A stretch of DNA of 17,514 nucleotides from Batkoa obscura (taxonomy: Eukaryota > Entomophthoromycota > Entomophthoromycetes > Entomophthorales > Batkoaceae), in assembly GCA_030770535.1 (NCBI GenBank), contig JASVEC010000282.1:1-17514 (forward strand). The letters are read 5' to 3'. The translations under genes were made by a program, and so were the position numbers. The notes beneath the pieces were generated by a model. It did no database searches, was not told where the DNA came from, and saw nothing but the letters and a program-made list of their open reading frames with translations. This document shows, one piece after another, positions 6,574-17,507 of this stretch. How positions within the stretch are numbered: the first letter of the stretch is position 1; each line of letters begins with the position of its first letter.

Positions 6574-9500
6574 ATGGGAGTACAAGGCTTATGGAGTATA
6601 ATAAATTCGGAAGGGGAAATAGTTGAATTAGGAAGTTTAGATTAAAAAATATCAACCACTGATGCTAGCATTTGGGTAAATCAATTTTTAAGAGAAATCA
6701 AAGATAATAGAGAGGTAGTTATAGAAAAAAGAAGGAGGTGCATAAAGATAGAATTAAGTTTAGTTTACAGTCAACAGCTGAAAAAATTTTGATGGCCAAG
6801 TTACAAAGCACTCCATTGAATACTATAAAGCAGTTTTAAAGTAATGATGTTAACAACATTTATAATTATTTGGTTATAGAAATAAACGACGAGAGTGATG
6901 AGTTTAAAAGATCGAATTCGTCAAATAGTTTCAATCGTAGTAAAAGAAATAGAGACGAGTTTGAACTACCGAGTTTAGAGGATGGTTTGGAGTAATTAAC
7001 TCAACACAAATATAATAATCATATTTACTGTTTATAGAAAAAATATGAAATATGAAGATCCACGATATGATTTTGACGCGGAGTTGATAGAATATTTGAA
7101 AGAATACAAAGTAAGGGTTATAATATCATAAAACTCATTTTACTTAATATAAACAGCCAGATATGAGCTATTCAAATATCGATAATATCGATGAATTACC
7201 AGAACAAATAAAATATGAGTTAGTAAGTGAATTGAGGCTAAGAAGTAGACAGACATCACTTAAAAGAATGAACTATATGAGAAGAAACGCACCAAAAGCA
7301 ATTGATTTTTCTCAATTACAAATACAGAATCTAGTGAATAGGAACGCATTAACTCAAAAGTATCTCGATGTTGTTGGGATCGGGGATGAGCGTCACTTAC
7401 CAAATGTTAAAATTGCTAGGGTGGCTGCTGAAAAAGGTAAAGCTTTTAGTCTACTTAAACAAGAAAATGGTGGTTGGTCACTATCAAGAGAAACAAATAC
7501 TCCTACCAGCAAATCAGAACCATCAAAACAATCGAAACCAGTTGATAAAAATGGCACTATCGATCCTACTAGTTTTGATACTAGTTTTGATACTAGTTTT
7601 AACTTTTTTGATGATATTGAAGAAACAGAAGACGAAGCGGATTACATTGAGGATAATATGGACTTTAGAGATATCTCAAATGAAAATTCAAATACATCAA
7701 ATTTATCAAAGTTTGTTTATTCAATCATATAGCTATTTATTTTTAATATAGAATTTCTTAGTGAATTAAATAGTCATACAAATAAAATACTGGAATCAAG
7801 CGACGACGATGTTGAAGATGATTTTGAAGAGTAATAGTAAATAAATTTAGTTTGATTATTAATTTAGCAATAAAATAGAATAACAGTAAATGATACAACC
7901 AACGATAATAAAAGGGAGAACGAAAAGGAAGAAGCAAAGGAAGAAGTAAAGGAATTAGAAAAATGGCAAAAGTACTTAAATAATGATATTGATGAAGATA
8001 TCAAAAATAGCAAACAATTTTATCATGAAGCACTTAATAAATGGGATTTAAATAGATTACAAAAAAAAGTTGAACACTACAAAGAATTGCAAAAAGAGTT
8101 GCTAAATCCTAAGTTCGATCAATTTGTTATTTATGAAGAGTTTTTAGATACCGTGATTAAATTAAAGAAAGTCCAAAGCTTATCAGACAATAAGATTAAC
8201 AAACATGATATGAATGAAGATGGCTCGTTTGAGAGTATTTCTGAGATATCATTTGATGAAATCAGTAAGCCTTCTGAGAATGATACTAAGGGTAGCTAAA
8301 ACTTTATTAGGTTATTAAAAAACTAATGAAAATTATTATAGAGCCTAAACATGATAATATTATAGACTTAGCAGGAGAGGAAGAGCAAAGTATAAAAGTG
8401 GATTTGATAATTGATTTAACAGATCAACAAAATAATGGAAGCAGAAGTGAGGTGATATCAAAAAATAAAAACAAAAATAATATAAATGAGAATAAAGTTC
8501 TTGTTAAAAGTGAAGATAGTTCTATTGATCCTTTTAAGAATGGTCTTGAAAACGAAACCAGTAGTGTAATTAAAAGTGATAAAGGAGTAACAATAGTAGA
8601 TGAAACCAAGGTTGATGTTACAGCTATGAAATTAGAAAATCAACCTATAGTTAATAGTAATGAGACAAAACCTCAAGAAGATACACAAAATTCGTTGGAT
8701 ATAGAATTGGAATCAAATAAATATGCATTGAGTCAAAATGTTGAGGATGACTATATAACTCAAAATGAAACTTCGCATAGACCCAAATTGCAAAAGAAGG
8801 ATATTAGAGAACAAAATGAGGTTGATACATTCAAAGATAATGGTAAAAAGTTGGAAGCTGAAGTTATAAATAATGGGATAACTGGCATTACATTTAATAA
8901 AGACGATATCTTTAAGGATAAGGATATATTATTAGAAGTCAAAAGTACAAATACAAACAAAAACATAAACGAAACCACACTTGGTAAATGTCAAAATAAA
9001 GAACAAGTATATGAAGAGTTTACCAAGCAAGTAAAAGAAAAAGGAGTAGAAAAGATACAGGATAAAATAGAGAAAGAAATTAAAGAAATGAGTAAAAATC
9101 AGTATAAAACACAAAACTATAATCATGATCCAACATTAAGTACATTTGAAGAAATTAAAGTAGATTCACTTATTTTAATTATACACTGTTTTATAACCGT
9201 TTTTTAGCAACTGTTAACATTGTTTGGCATCCCATATATTGAAGCGCCTAGTGAAGCAGAAGCACAATGTGCAGAATTGTCTAAATTAGGCTTAGTAGAT
9301 GGTATAGTAACTGAGGACTCAGATGTGTTTTTATTTGGCGGAACACCAGTTTATAAAAATATGTTTAATAATACTAATAGTTTATTAAGATATGATTTAA
9401 ATAAAATTGAAAAGCATATTAATCTAAATCGAGATGATTTTATTCAATTGGCTTATTTGTTAGGATCAGATTATACTATTGGTCTAGATAAAATTGGTCC

Positions 9501-10197
9501 TGTTACAGCAGTTGAAATATTATCTCAGTTTGGGAATTTAAGTAATTTTTTCACGTGGTGGAATGATAACAAGTTTAAAGTGAAGCTTGAAGATAACGAA
9601 TGTGCTTTTTTAAAGAAATTGGTAATTGTCTGTGCTGGCTTATTAAATTATCCTTTTATTGAACTTTTTTAGTTTAAGTTGGTTAAACGTATTCATATCA
9701 ACGAAAATTTTTTGGATCCCTTGGTGGCTGATGCTTACCTTAATCCATCAGTCGATCACTCAGAAATGGGTTTTCAATGGGGAACACCGGATTTAGAAGG
9801 GTTAAAAATGTATTTTTATGTATCTGTATCATTTAATATACGATAATTAAAAACTTTTAGATTTTTAAACCAAACAATAAACTGGAATAGTGAAAAAACT
9901 GAACAAGTTATAGTACCGGTTATTGAACATCAGGTAATTCATAAACATATTTAAATATAAAGTTAACCTGTTTATTAGAAAAAGTTAGAAAAGGCAAAGG
10001 CTACTAAGATTACAGATTATTTTAAAGTTGTAGGTAAGAGTGTCAGTGACTCAAAAGGTGAAATAAAGCCTAAAGTTAAACCTCAAAGACTTGAAAATGA
10101 GTTGAAAAAGTCGAAAAAAGCAATCTATTTGAACAAAAAGGATAATTTCTATTATTTAGAGTTACCTTTTACATTATTATTTTCAAAATATAAATAA
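6574..10197 (+). pseudogene. RAD2: Rad2/XPG structure-specific endonuclease, ten introns, damaged N-terminal nuclease domain
   Basis: Rad2 cuts 3' of lesions in nucleotide excision repair. The start MGVQGLW and DASIWVNQFL match the family. Conserved spacer ELPEQIKYELVSELRLRSR lies at 7193-7250. The I domain (FGIPYIEAPSEAEAQCAEL, TEDSDVFLFGG, LGSDYTIGLDKIG) lies at 9208-9621, followed by QWGTPDLEGL and a PIP-like KITDYF. Introns are 6841-6879, 6992-7037, 7111-7156, 7711-7761, 7831-7878, 8292-8341, 9160-9207, 9622-9672, 9810-9860 and 9934-9978; all phases agree. About 1050 codons remain, close to the 1031 residues of yeast Rad2. Exon 1 is damaged. Around 6710-6725 some 45-50 residues are absent, including FVFDGG with its catalytic aspartate, and the frame shifts. 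In-frame TAA codons stand at 6643-6645 and 6837-6839. The acidic Asn-rich spacer and all later exons are open. As read it could not make an active nuclease. Confidence 0.88.
7567..7600 (+). repeat. 12-base in-frame tandem repeat in the RAD2 spacer
   Basis: Two full 12-base units TACTAGTTTTGA (7567-7578 and 7579-7590) plus a partial third encode a Thr-Ser-Phe-Asp series within the acidic spacer between the Rad2 nuclease halves. The unit is a multiple of three, so copy-number changes would keep the frame. Confidence 0.8.
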
Positions 10198-10413
10198 AGT
10201 AATTTATTAAAATTTAAAAAGCTATAAAAATGCTGTTTCTATTATTAGAAACTAAAACTATACAATATTAAGATAAAGCTACATCTTAAGCCTATTATTG
10301 TACAATTTCTAATATTTATTGAAGATCAAACCACTTGCTATTGATAAACTTGAAAATTAATTTAGATTAATAAATTCAAAGAAATTTGACTTAAAATAGA
10401 TATAATTTTTATT

Positions 10414-10419
10414 AAAAAA
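10414..10419 (-). terminator. Pol III terminator of the tRNA-Gly gene
   Basis: A run of six A on the plus strand, hence T6 on the minus strand, lies 15 bases beyond the 3' end of the tRNA. T-runs of this length stop RNA polymerase III. Confidence 0.7.
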
Positions 10420-10434
10420 TCTATTTACAGTTAT

Positions 10435-10504
10435 GCGTACACTGGGAATCGAACCCAGGCCACTTCTTTGGAAGAGAAGTATTCTACCTCTATACTATGT
10501 ACGC
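10435..10504 (-). tRNA. tRNA-Gly (anticodon UCC)
   Basis: Seventy bases fold as a cloverleaf. The acceptor stem is GCGTACA with TGTACGC, the anticodon stem CTTCT with AGAAG around loop CTTCCAA, and the T arm CTGGG-TTCGATT-CCCAG. Anticodon positions are TCC, preceded by U33 and followed by A37, so it reads GGA glycine codons. The D arm (GTAT, AGAGGTA, GAAT) is weak, with one A-A mismatch and G-U pairs, as also seen in some yeast glycine tRNAs. No intron; the 3' CCA is not encoded. It lies in the spacer between RAD2 and the Zn2Cys6 gene, on the opposite strand to both. Confidence 0.93.
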
Positions 10505-11115
10505 TTGGCTTGTTGCATACTATTGGAAAAAAAAGGTATATAAATTTTAGTTATATCTAAAATCTTATGACATAAATTTATACACAAAGTGTCTAAAAAT
10601 AAAAATGATACTAAAGTTAAATAATCAACAATTATAAAACTTGTCTATTTATTAAGTTAATGATAATTTGATTATATTGCAATTAATAAATAGAATAAAG
10701 AGGTTCAGGATTTATAAGAATAATGATTTAGTTAATACATCTTTGTAGCTTAATTTAAGGGTTTGAAATTACAATTAAGTTACCTTAAATTCAATCTTTT
10801 AAAATCATTAATAACTTTATTTATTCATACTTTTATTAGTAAATAAATCTTATTTCAAATAGTCTTTACTCAATAGCATAAAAATTAATTTAGTGTTAAA
10901 AATGTTATAATAGATACTATTATTCTACTATTATTAATATTATCTCCCGCAAATAATAAAAAAGCGATATAGTTGTTTAATTCCGATCATTCTAGCATTC
11001 ATTGGTTAATTTAAAACTCAAACCTTAAGCTTCAAACTATACTTGAATTGATATTCAGAACAAAATTATTAATAATTTATTTATTTATTTTTATTTAAAA
11101 AAGTGTCAATTTTCA
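10505..11115. other. AT-rich intergenic sequence upstream of the Zn2Cys6 gene
   Basis: About 600 bases between the tRNA and the regulator. It should contain the promoter of the latter, and the A/T-rich leader just before 11116 fits a yeast 5' region. I see no further RNA gene, repeat copy or open frame of interest. Confidence 0.6.
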
Positions 11116-12968
11116 ATGACTTTAACTCCAGCCAAAAAACTAACCCATCGTTGTGATTCATGCCATTTTCGTAGTAAAAAATGTGATCGTAAGCTACCTA
11201 TTTGTACTCAATGTTCTTTAGAAGGCTATAAATGTACTTTACAAAGAGGGGTTAAAAATAATAAGAGGTTGTTTGAGATTGAAGATAAAATTAGTTGCTT
11301 TAAATTAAAAGGTAGGAAATCAAGTCTCAATATCAATGGAAGTTATAATAGGGATAATAGTAATAACTTTAGGAATGGAAATAGTAGTAAAACAAGTAGT
11401 GAAGATGAAGGTCAATATATTATTAAGCATCATGTACTGGATAATAAGATTGATAAGATTTATTATAAGCTGTTTGATAATGAAACAAAGCTAATGATGG
11501 AATTTTCTAATAAAAATTTATTAGAGAACATCTTATTATTCTTACAATATCCCATGTTAAATGCTTCAAATCCCGGATTTCGATTTTTAATGACAACGTT
11601 GATCACAGTTCGAAATTTACAAAGTAAAAATCCATTGAAGTTTAATAGCTTAAAAAAAGAAGGAGATCAAAAAGAAATTAGAGAGATTATTGAATTAGCT
11701 ATCAAGCAATTTTTTAAAAACGAATATTTACTGGGATCCATGTTTATCACTAAGAACTTTGATATTAACAAGCTAAACACTTACACAAAGATTGCGATTA
11801 TTACGTGTGGATTAAAGCATTTACCAAGGACAGAAACAGTAATTATTTATTAAATTATTTTGAAGAAAAGTTATATAAATTTATCCAACCTCTATCTCAA
11901 TTAAAAGTAACATTTGATAACTTAAGGACAATATCCATTATCTTATTTGGTTTAAGGAACTTTCAATGGGTAATTAAATGTAATAATCGATTATTATATT
12001 ATTTATCAATCAATGTTCGATTATTGGGATTAAATAAGAATATACGAGATAAAAGTAATCGAGAACGGTATTTGTTTTTTAATGCATTAGTATTTAATAT
12101 GAGTTATTTGTATACCCTTATTTCTTTTCCTTATCATTATATTCCCAGTTATGAATATACATTTAATTATAAAAAACAAATTAATTATTATTTAAAAGAA
12201 TATCCAATAATAATTCAAAAGAATGAAATTAATCAAATAATTATAATCTATTATCATATATTTAATTATTATATAGGTAGTTTAGCATTAACAATAATTC
12301 AATTAAATCAAATTAAAAATCAAATTAGCCATTATTTAACTAATTTTAATGAGCAATTAAATAATATAAATAATATATTAATAAATTTGAAATATAATAA
12401 TTCCTATTATATTTCAATTATTAATGAATTAATAGAAAGTAATAATAACTATTGTCAATATAATAATAATAAGAAAAACTCAATTGTTAAAGAATATACA
12501 ACATTATTAATGAATTTTAAAACTCATATTTTGTTATTTCATCATTATTATCATTTTTTTATATTGTCTTTTAAATTATATCATAGTAACGATATCCTCA
12601 ATCTTGCTCTACCCACAACGGATATTGATATATTATTACCTATTTTACTCGTACCTGAAGATTATTTAGACAGCTATCTCTCTATATTAATTTATAAATC
12701 AATGACAGTAATTGAATTAGTTAAATCTACTCCATTAACTCAATGTAATCATATGCATATTGCTGTGTTATCTCAATGCTCTATTTTTTTAATAAGAAAT
12801 CAATATGATAAAAAATTTAATACTAAAATTCAACAAAGTTTAAAGAGTAGTTTAAATATATTAAATATATTAAATCAAACTCCATATAATGTACCTCATG
12901 CTGGTATTAATCTTTTTTTATTAAATTGTGCATTAGAAGAAAATAGTCAAAACCAATTGACCAATTAA
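11116..12968 (+). CDS. Zn2Cys6 fungal transcription factor, split by one frame shift
   Basis: Residues 13-40 form a canonical zinc binuclear cluster, C-x2-C-x6-C-x6-C-x2-C-x6-C (C13, C16, C23, C30, C33, C40), followed by a basic linker and an Asn/Ser-rich stretch. Such proteins bind DNA in the nucleus at CGG-type half sites. The first frame runs from ATG at 11116 to a stop ending at 11853. The downstream frame, one base back, runs open to TAA at 12966-12968 and is a long helical, Leu/Ile/Asn-rich region like the middle homology region of this family. A switch near 11812-11817 (TTAAAG, one A short) would give an unbroken protein of about 617 residues. A 35-base GT...AG interval at 11805-11839 would also restore the frame, but it is shorter than every placed intron here. 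The target pathway cannot be told. The gene sits head-to-tail, 80 bases upstream of the SET-MYND gene. Confidence 0.75.
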
Positions 12969-13048
12969 AGTCGAAAGATTATTAAATTAATAAAAATTAA
13001 ATAAGTTGTAGTTTATTTTTTATTTTTTGTTTATTTTTCTAAAAACTA

Positions 13049-14428
13049 ATGGACTTATATTATTTAGAAGCTTATAAACTAATTCAATTAAACTATTATC
13101 ATTTAAGTATAATACCTTTAATTACATCAATAATACAAAAATCAACTAATAGTCTTCCATTTACTTTGAATTTATTATTAAAATTATGGAATTATTTAAA
13201 CTTTAATGAAGAAGATTTAATTGATATATTTGAGTCGAATAAAGTAAAAGAAGTTACTAAATTAATTAAAAAAAGGGATTTGAATATTATGATTACAAGA
13301 GATGATACTCTAGAACCTGAGTTATTTAATAAATACCAAAAATTAGAATTACAAATTAATACTTTGTTAAAGATTATTACCACATCTTGTTATCAACCTA
13401 TAAAATTAATTCAACGTCCACAATTACGTCAAAAAACAAATCATTATCAACAAGAGTTAATTTCTAATTCTAATACTTTAAATCAAATTCCTAAATGTAA
13501 AATTGAATATCATCAAAATAAAGGTAATAGTGTAACTTCTACTACTATCATCCCATGTAATTCAACAATATTCACTGAATTAGAACCTATTGTGTATCGT
13601 ATTGAAAGTTCATACAAACGTAATCATTGTACATTTTGTTGTTTAAAAATACAAAATAATAATAAAAAATATTGTAAAAATCAATGTAAAGGTGTAATTT
13701 ATTGTAATGAAGAATGTCAACAAAAAGATTATAAATTAAGGCATGAGGAGTTATGTAAGTTAAAATTAGATTATTTTAAATTAACTGGATTTAATGAATT
13801 GATTATTGTAATCTGGTCACAATGGTATAGTAAGAAAAAGAAAGACGAAACTTTATTGTATTATAATAAGTTACCTTATCTTTATAGTAGTAGTGATGTA
13901 TTTGATTTAATTAATACAGAATTAGAATTAAAACAACAAAATATAAGATATATTGATATATTAAGAGAATATTTACAATTAGATTTAAGATTACAAAAAG
14001 AAATTTTATTTAATGATTATATTCAATTATATTGTTTATTAAAATGTAATATAATTAATTTAAATAATAACCAAATTAGTGAATTTGGAGATGCTTTATA
14101 TTTTTTAGCTTCCATGGTTAATCATTCTTGTAGTTCTAATTCTAAATTTATTATTAATGGAAAATCAGTGAGTATTATTAGTAGAGATAAAGAAATTCAA
14201 GTTGGAAATGAAATCTCTATTTCTTATTTTCCAATTCATTTATTACCTTATCATTTAAGAAAACAATATTTTATTCAGACTTATAACTTTTATTGTGAAT
14301 GTGAGAGGTGTAAAGAAGAAGAAAAAAAGAGGAAAGAAAGTATATTAATTGAAGGGGATAATAGTGATATAAGTAATAATAATAATAACATACCTACTTA
14401 TTTTGATTTATCAACTTTATTTGACTAA
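13049..14428 (+). CDS. SET and MYND domain protein, putative protein-lysine methyltransferase
   Basis: A complete, intronless 459-residue protein of the SMYD type, in which a SET domain is split by a MYND zinc finger. It resembles yeast and fission-yeast Set5/Set6-like proteins. The first SET strand region is near residues 165-182. The MYND finger spans 194-236 (C194, the C197/C198 pair, later CxxxC and HxxxC, ending C236). The SET core has NHSC at 358-361, which binds S-adenosylmethionine, and ISISYF with the active-site tyrosine at 393. A post-SET CxCxxC lies at 416-421. The N-terminal 160 residues are helical and unrecognised. The C-terminus carries an Asn run. Methylation of histone or other lysines is inferred from the family; the substrate is unknown. 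ATG at 13049 is the first in frame after a T-rich leader. It converges with CHL1, with 107 bases between the stops. Confidence 0.85.
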   Translation: MDLYYLEAYKLIQLNYYHLSIIPLITSIIQKSTNSLPFTLNLLLKLWNYLNFNEEDLIDIFESNKVKEVTKLIKKRDLNIMITRDDTLEPELFNKYQKLELQINTLLKIITTSCYQPIKLIQRPQLRQKTNHYQQELISNSNTLNQIPKCKIEYHQNKGNSVTSTTIIPCNSTIFTELEPIVYRIESSYKRNHCTFCCLKIQNNNKKYCKNQCKGVIYCNEECQQKDYKLRHEELCKLKLDYFKLTGFNELIIVIWSQWYSKKKKDETLLYYNKLPYLYSSSDVFDLINTELELKQQNIRYIDILREYLQLDLRLQKEILFNDYIQLYCLLKCNIINLNNNQISEFGDALYFLASMVNHSCSSNSKFIINGKSVSIISRDKEIQVGNEISISYFPIHLLPYHLRKQYFIQTYNFYCECERCKEEEKKRKESILIEGDNSDISNNNNNIPTYFDLSTLFD

Positions 14429-14535
14429 AGACAATAACCTAATAAAAGTATAAAATAAAACTAAATAATTGTAATTTTATTTTTGTATTTTTATATTTTT
14501 ATATTTTTATTATATACAAATATATTTCATTTCAC
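14429..14535. other. Convergent intergenic spacer with T/A tandem tract
   Basis: A gap of 107 bases between two converging stop codons must hold the polyadenylation signals of both genes. It includes a run of TTTTTATA units at about 14480-14515 that is almost pure A/T and can act as an efficiency element on either strand. Confidence 0.5.
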
Positions 14536-17507
14536 TTATTCAAATTGTTTAAAAAAATCAATTAATTTTTTTTCTATTTGATTAATATTATTACAATGAA
14601 CTAAACTTGGCTGAATCCAATTAGGTAGCTTATTAATTATCACATTATTAGATTGATATCTTTCATCAATTAATAAAATTACAGCATAATCTTGAATATG
14701 CCTTATAACTCTCCCAATACTTTGATTAACGGATCGCATACATAAGTTTTGATAATAATCTTTACTAGTAGTTTTATTGTCTAAAATAATGAATATTAAT
14801 TTTATTATTAATAAAATTAATTGTTACTTACTAATTGTATTATTTTTAAAATCTAAATAATCCATTTTTAAAGTTAAGTCTAATGATTTTAAATTTGGAT
14901 AAGGTAAGCCAATAACAATTACCCCTCTACCTAAATCATCTGAAAAATTAATACCTTCGGATAATTTACCACCAATAACTGAAAATAAGATTCCTCCTAA
15001 GATTCCATCTTCATTATTATTACTGCTATTATTGTTTAAATTATTATCATTCTCTTTTTTAGTTTTACAATAATCAATCCAATTTTGATATAACAAAAAA
15101 GTATTTGTGTTATTAAAAGAAGAAGAGCTAGAAGAAGAAGGGGTAATAATGTTAGTTTCATAAAATACTTTCTTAATTTTATTAATTCTTTGATACATAT
15201 TTGATTGTTTTAATACATTAATAAAATTATTTAAATATTCATAGGAGGTAAAAAAAACAATAGTACCCATTGGAATCTTCTTTATCATTTGAAATAATAA
15301 TTGAATTGTATCCTCTATTAATTCCAGATTATTTTTAGTATTATTAACAAATTTCAATGATTTGAATTCCGATTTATTATTATTACTATTAATATTAATT
15401 CCTTGATTTAAAGTTAAGCAAAGTAAATTCTTTTTATCTATAACATGATTACAAGAAAATTGAATAATATTATTATAATCTTTAGGTTCAATTAATTGAT
15501 TGATATATTCATTGATAGGTGCTAAAGTACCACCGATTAATATTGTTGATCTACTTTGTTCAATTATTTGTTGAAATGAATTAATGGAATTTAATAATAA
15601 ATATCGTATACTTTTTATATTATTATTAGTTTCTATTATTAATTTCCCATTTTCATCTGATAAAGTTAAACAATTTAAAAATGAAGCAATGCTATAAATA
15701 TATACCTTTAAATTAGGATTATTATTATTACTATTATTATTTAATATATTATTATTATCACTATTATCATGATTTTTATTAATAAATCCATGTAATTTAT
15801 GATTTAATTTACTAATTTTTAAATAATTAATAATTTCTAATAAATTAATTTGATCTAATTGAATTTGTATTAAAAATTCACTACACTTTAAAATTCTATT
15901 ATCACTTCCACACTGTTCTAAATACTCTTTAAGTGCCTTCAATATTTTTAATAATTGTTTTAAATACATTAAATTCACGCCTGATAATCTATTAATATAT
16001 TTTATTAAATAATTATTGACTTGTTCTTGGGTAATATTAATTTGTTGGAATGTTAATTTAGTTGAATAGTTTGATTGCAATGCTTCAATTAAATTATGTG
16101 CTTCATCAATAATAACTATATTATTTTCTAACTTTATTCCACTTGATTCTCGACTTTGTTGATTTAATAATAAATTATATGGTACACATACCAATCTTGC
16201 TTTCGCTATACTTTTTCTTACACCATAATAAGAACAAGTACCTAATATATGTGAAATATAAATATATATTATTATAATTAATAAATTAAAGCGTACCTAA
16301 TCCATTCCCTAATTTGACCAAATCTTCAATATCTTTAATTTGTTTTAAAACGTTGTGTTTAAATTCATTTAAATAAGCTCTATTAGAAGGCAAATAGTAA
16401 GGGCATTTCTTCTCTGATTTGACTTCTGGTTTTTGTAATTCTAAACATCGTTCGTTTAATACTTCATTATTACCAAAACTACTTTTTAAGATTGTTGTAT
16501 TATTACATAAATTATTTCTTCCACCTAATGTTATGGTAGAATACTTTAGTTCTTCATTCTTATCATCATATATATTAGAATAACTTGTTTTCTCATATTC
16601 AGTAATAAATTGACTCAATTGGGAATGTGTTCTTGAGGCATAATAAATCTAATTTGATATTATTATTAATAAAGTAATTGTATTATATTATACTATTCTA
16701 CTTTACCTTTATTAAATCTGGCTCTTCTATATGACTCAAATTTTTATTAAATTCATTTAGTATCTGATTATTTTCAATATCTTCTAATTCACTTAATAAT
16801 TCCTTTACTTTACTGTCATAATTATTATTTTGATTATCTAAATTATCATCTAATAATAAATCATCATCAGAAAAATCAATTAATTGTAATCCATTATTAT
16901 TATGTGTAGTATTATTTTGAATATTTACTTGATTTTTAATCTTTTTGTTTCCTTTTTTAGCCATTTTAATTTCTAATGCTTCTTTCTGTTTAATTTTATT
17001 AAGTAGTTCTTTTTCTTGTTCAATTTCAATAATCTTTTGTTTTAATTTTCGTTGTATCTTTTGTTTTTGTAACCAAGCTGGTCCAGCTAAAGAAGTTTTA
17101 GTTTTATTTTTATATCATTAATTGTTAATAATATTTTAATAGAATTACCTTTTGAATCAATTATAACTTCTATTGGTTTATTTAGTGCTTCTTGATATCT
17201 TGAATCATTGGCTTTTAGCCATGCCATACTGGCACAGATTAGACTTAAGGATTTACCCTAAAATAATAATAAAATTTATTAGCTTATCATTACTGTATCA
17301 TATTAATGTTTTCTTAAAATAATAATAGTAATAAAAATAAAAATAATTAGAACTTACAGTACCCGTAGGACTTTCAAATATACCAATCTTTTTATTTTCA
17401 ATAGTATCAAATATTTGTTGCATTAAATTTAACTGATTATCATATGGAGTATATGGAAATTGGTAACCTTCTTTATCTTTTGGAATTGCTAGTTTAGGCT
17501 CTGACAT
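14536..17507 (-). CDS. CHL1: Chl1/DDX11-type Fe-S DNA helicase, six exons, complete
   Basis: Chl1 is a 5'-3' superfamily 2 helicase of the XPD/FANCJ group that supports sister-chromatid cohesion at replication forks. Exons on the minus strand are 17507-17358, 17257-17149, 17086-16707, 16648-16297, 16241-14832 and 14780-14536, giving 881 residues (yeast Chl1 has 861). All junctions keep phase with GT...TAG. Motifs: Q-motif region PYTPYDNQ (about 19-26), Walker A SPTGTGKS at 46-53 with intron 1 between T50 and G51, motif Ia ASRTHSQL at 217-224, four Fe-S cysteines at C261, C281, C295 and C333, DEAH at 376-379, LSEGINFSDDLGRG in the second helicase domain, and motif VI QSIGRVIR at 820-827. Residues 87-210 hold a charged coiled insert typical of the family, and Asn/Ser runs are species-specific. 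No stop or frame break is seen. The start at 17507 lies seven bases inside the window edge, so the promoter is outside. Confidence 0.95.

Noticed and set aside
6643-6839. Reassignment of TAA to a sense codon to explain in-frame TAA in RAD2
   Set aside because: All five protein genes terminate at TAA at family-typical positions, and the same exon also has a block deletion and frame shift that recoding cannot explain.
7368-7751. 127-residue plus-strand frame in the RAD2 spacer
   Set aside because: It overlaps the in-phase RAD2 exon 4, which matches Rad2 in another frame. The shifted translation is a Leu/Ile-rich by-product of A/T-rich codons.
8424-9126. Three hydrophobic minus-strand frames (8424-8609, 8760-8978, 8932-9126) resembling membrane segments
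   Set aside because: They are antisense to the acidic, Lys/Asn-rich RAD2 spacer; the reverse of GAA/AAA/AAT codons reads as Phe/Leu/Ile.
13192-13383. 63-residue minus-strand frame
   Set aside because: Antisense to the intact SET-MYND gene, with no family match.
16649-16706. Separate short genes for the minus-strand frames between 14536 and 17507
   Set aside because: Each frame joins its neighbour through a GT...TAG intron with correct phase, and together they give one Chl1 protein with motifs in order.
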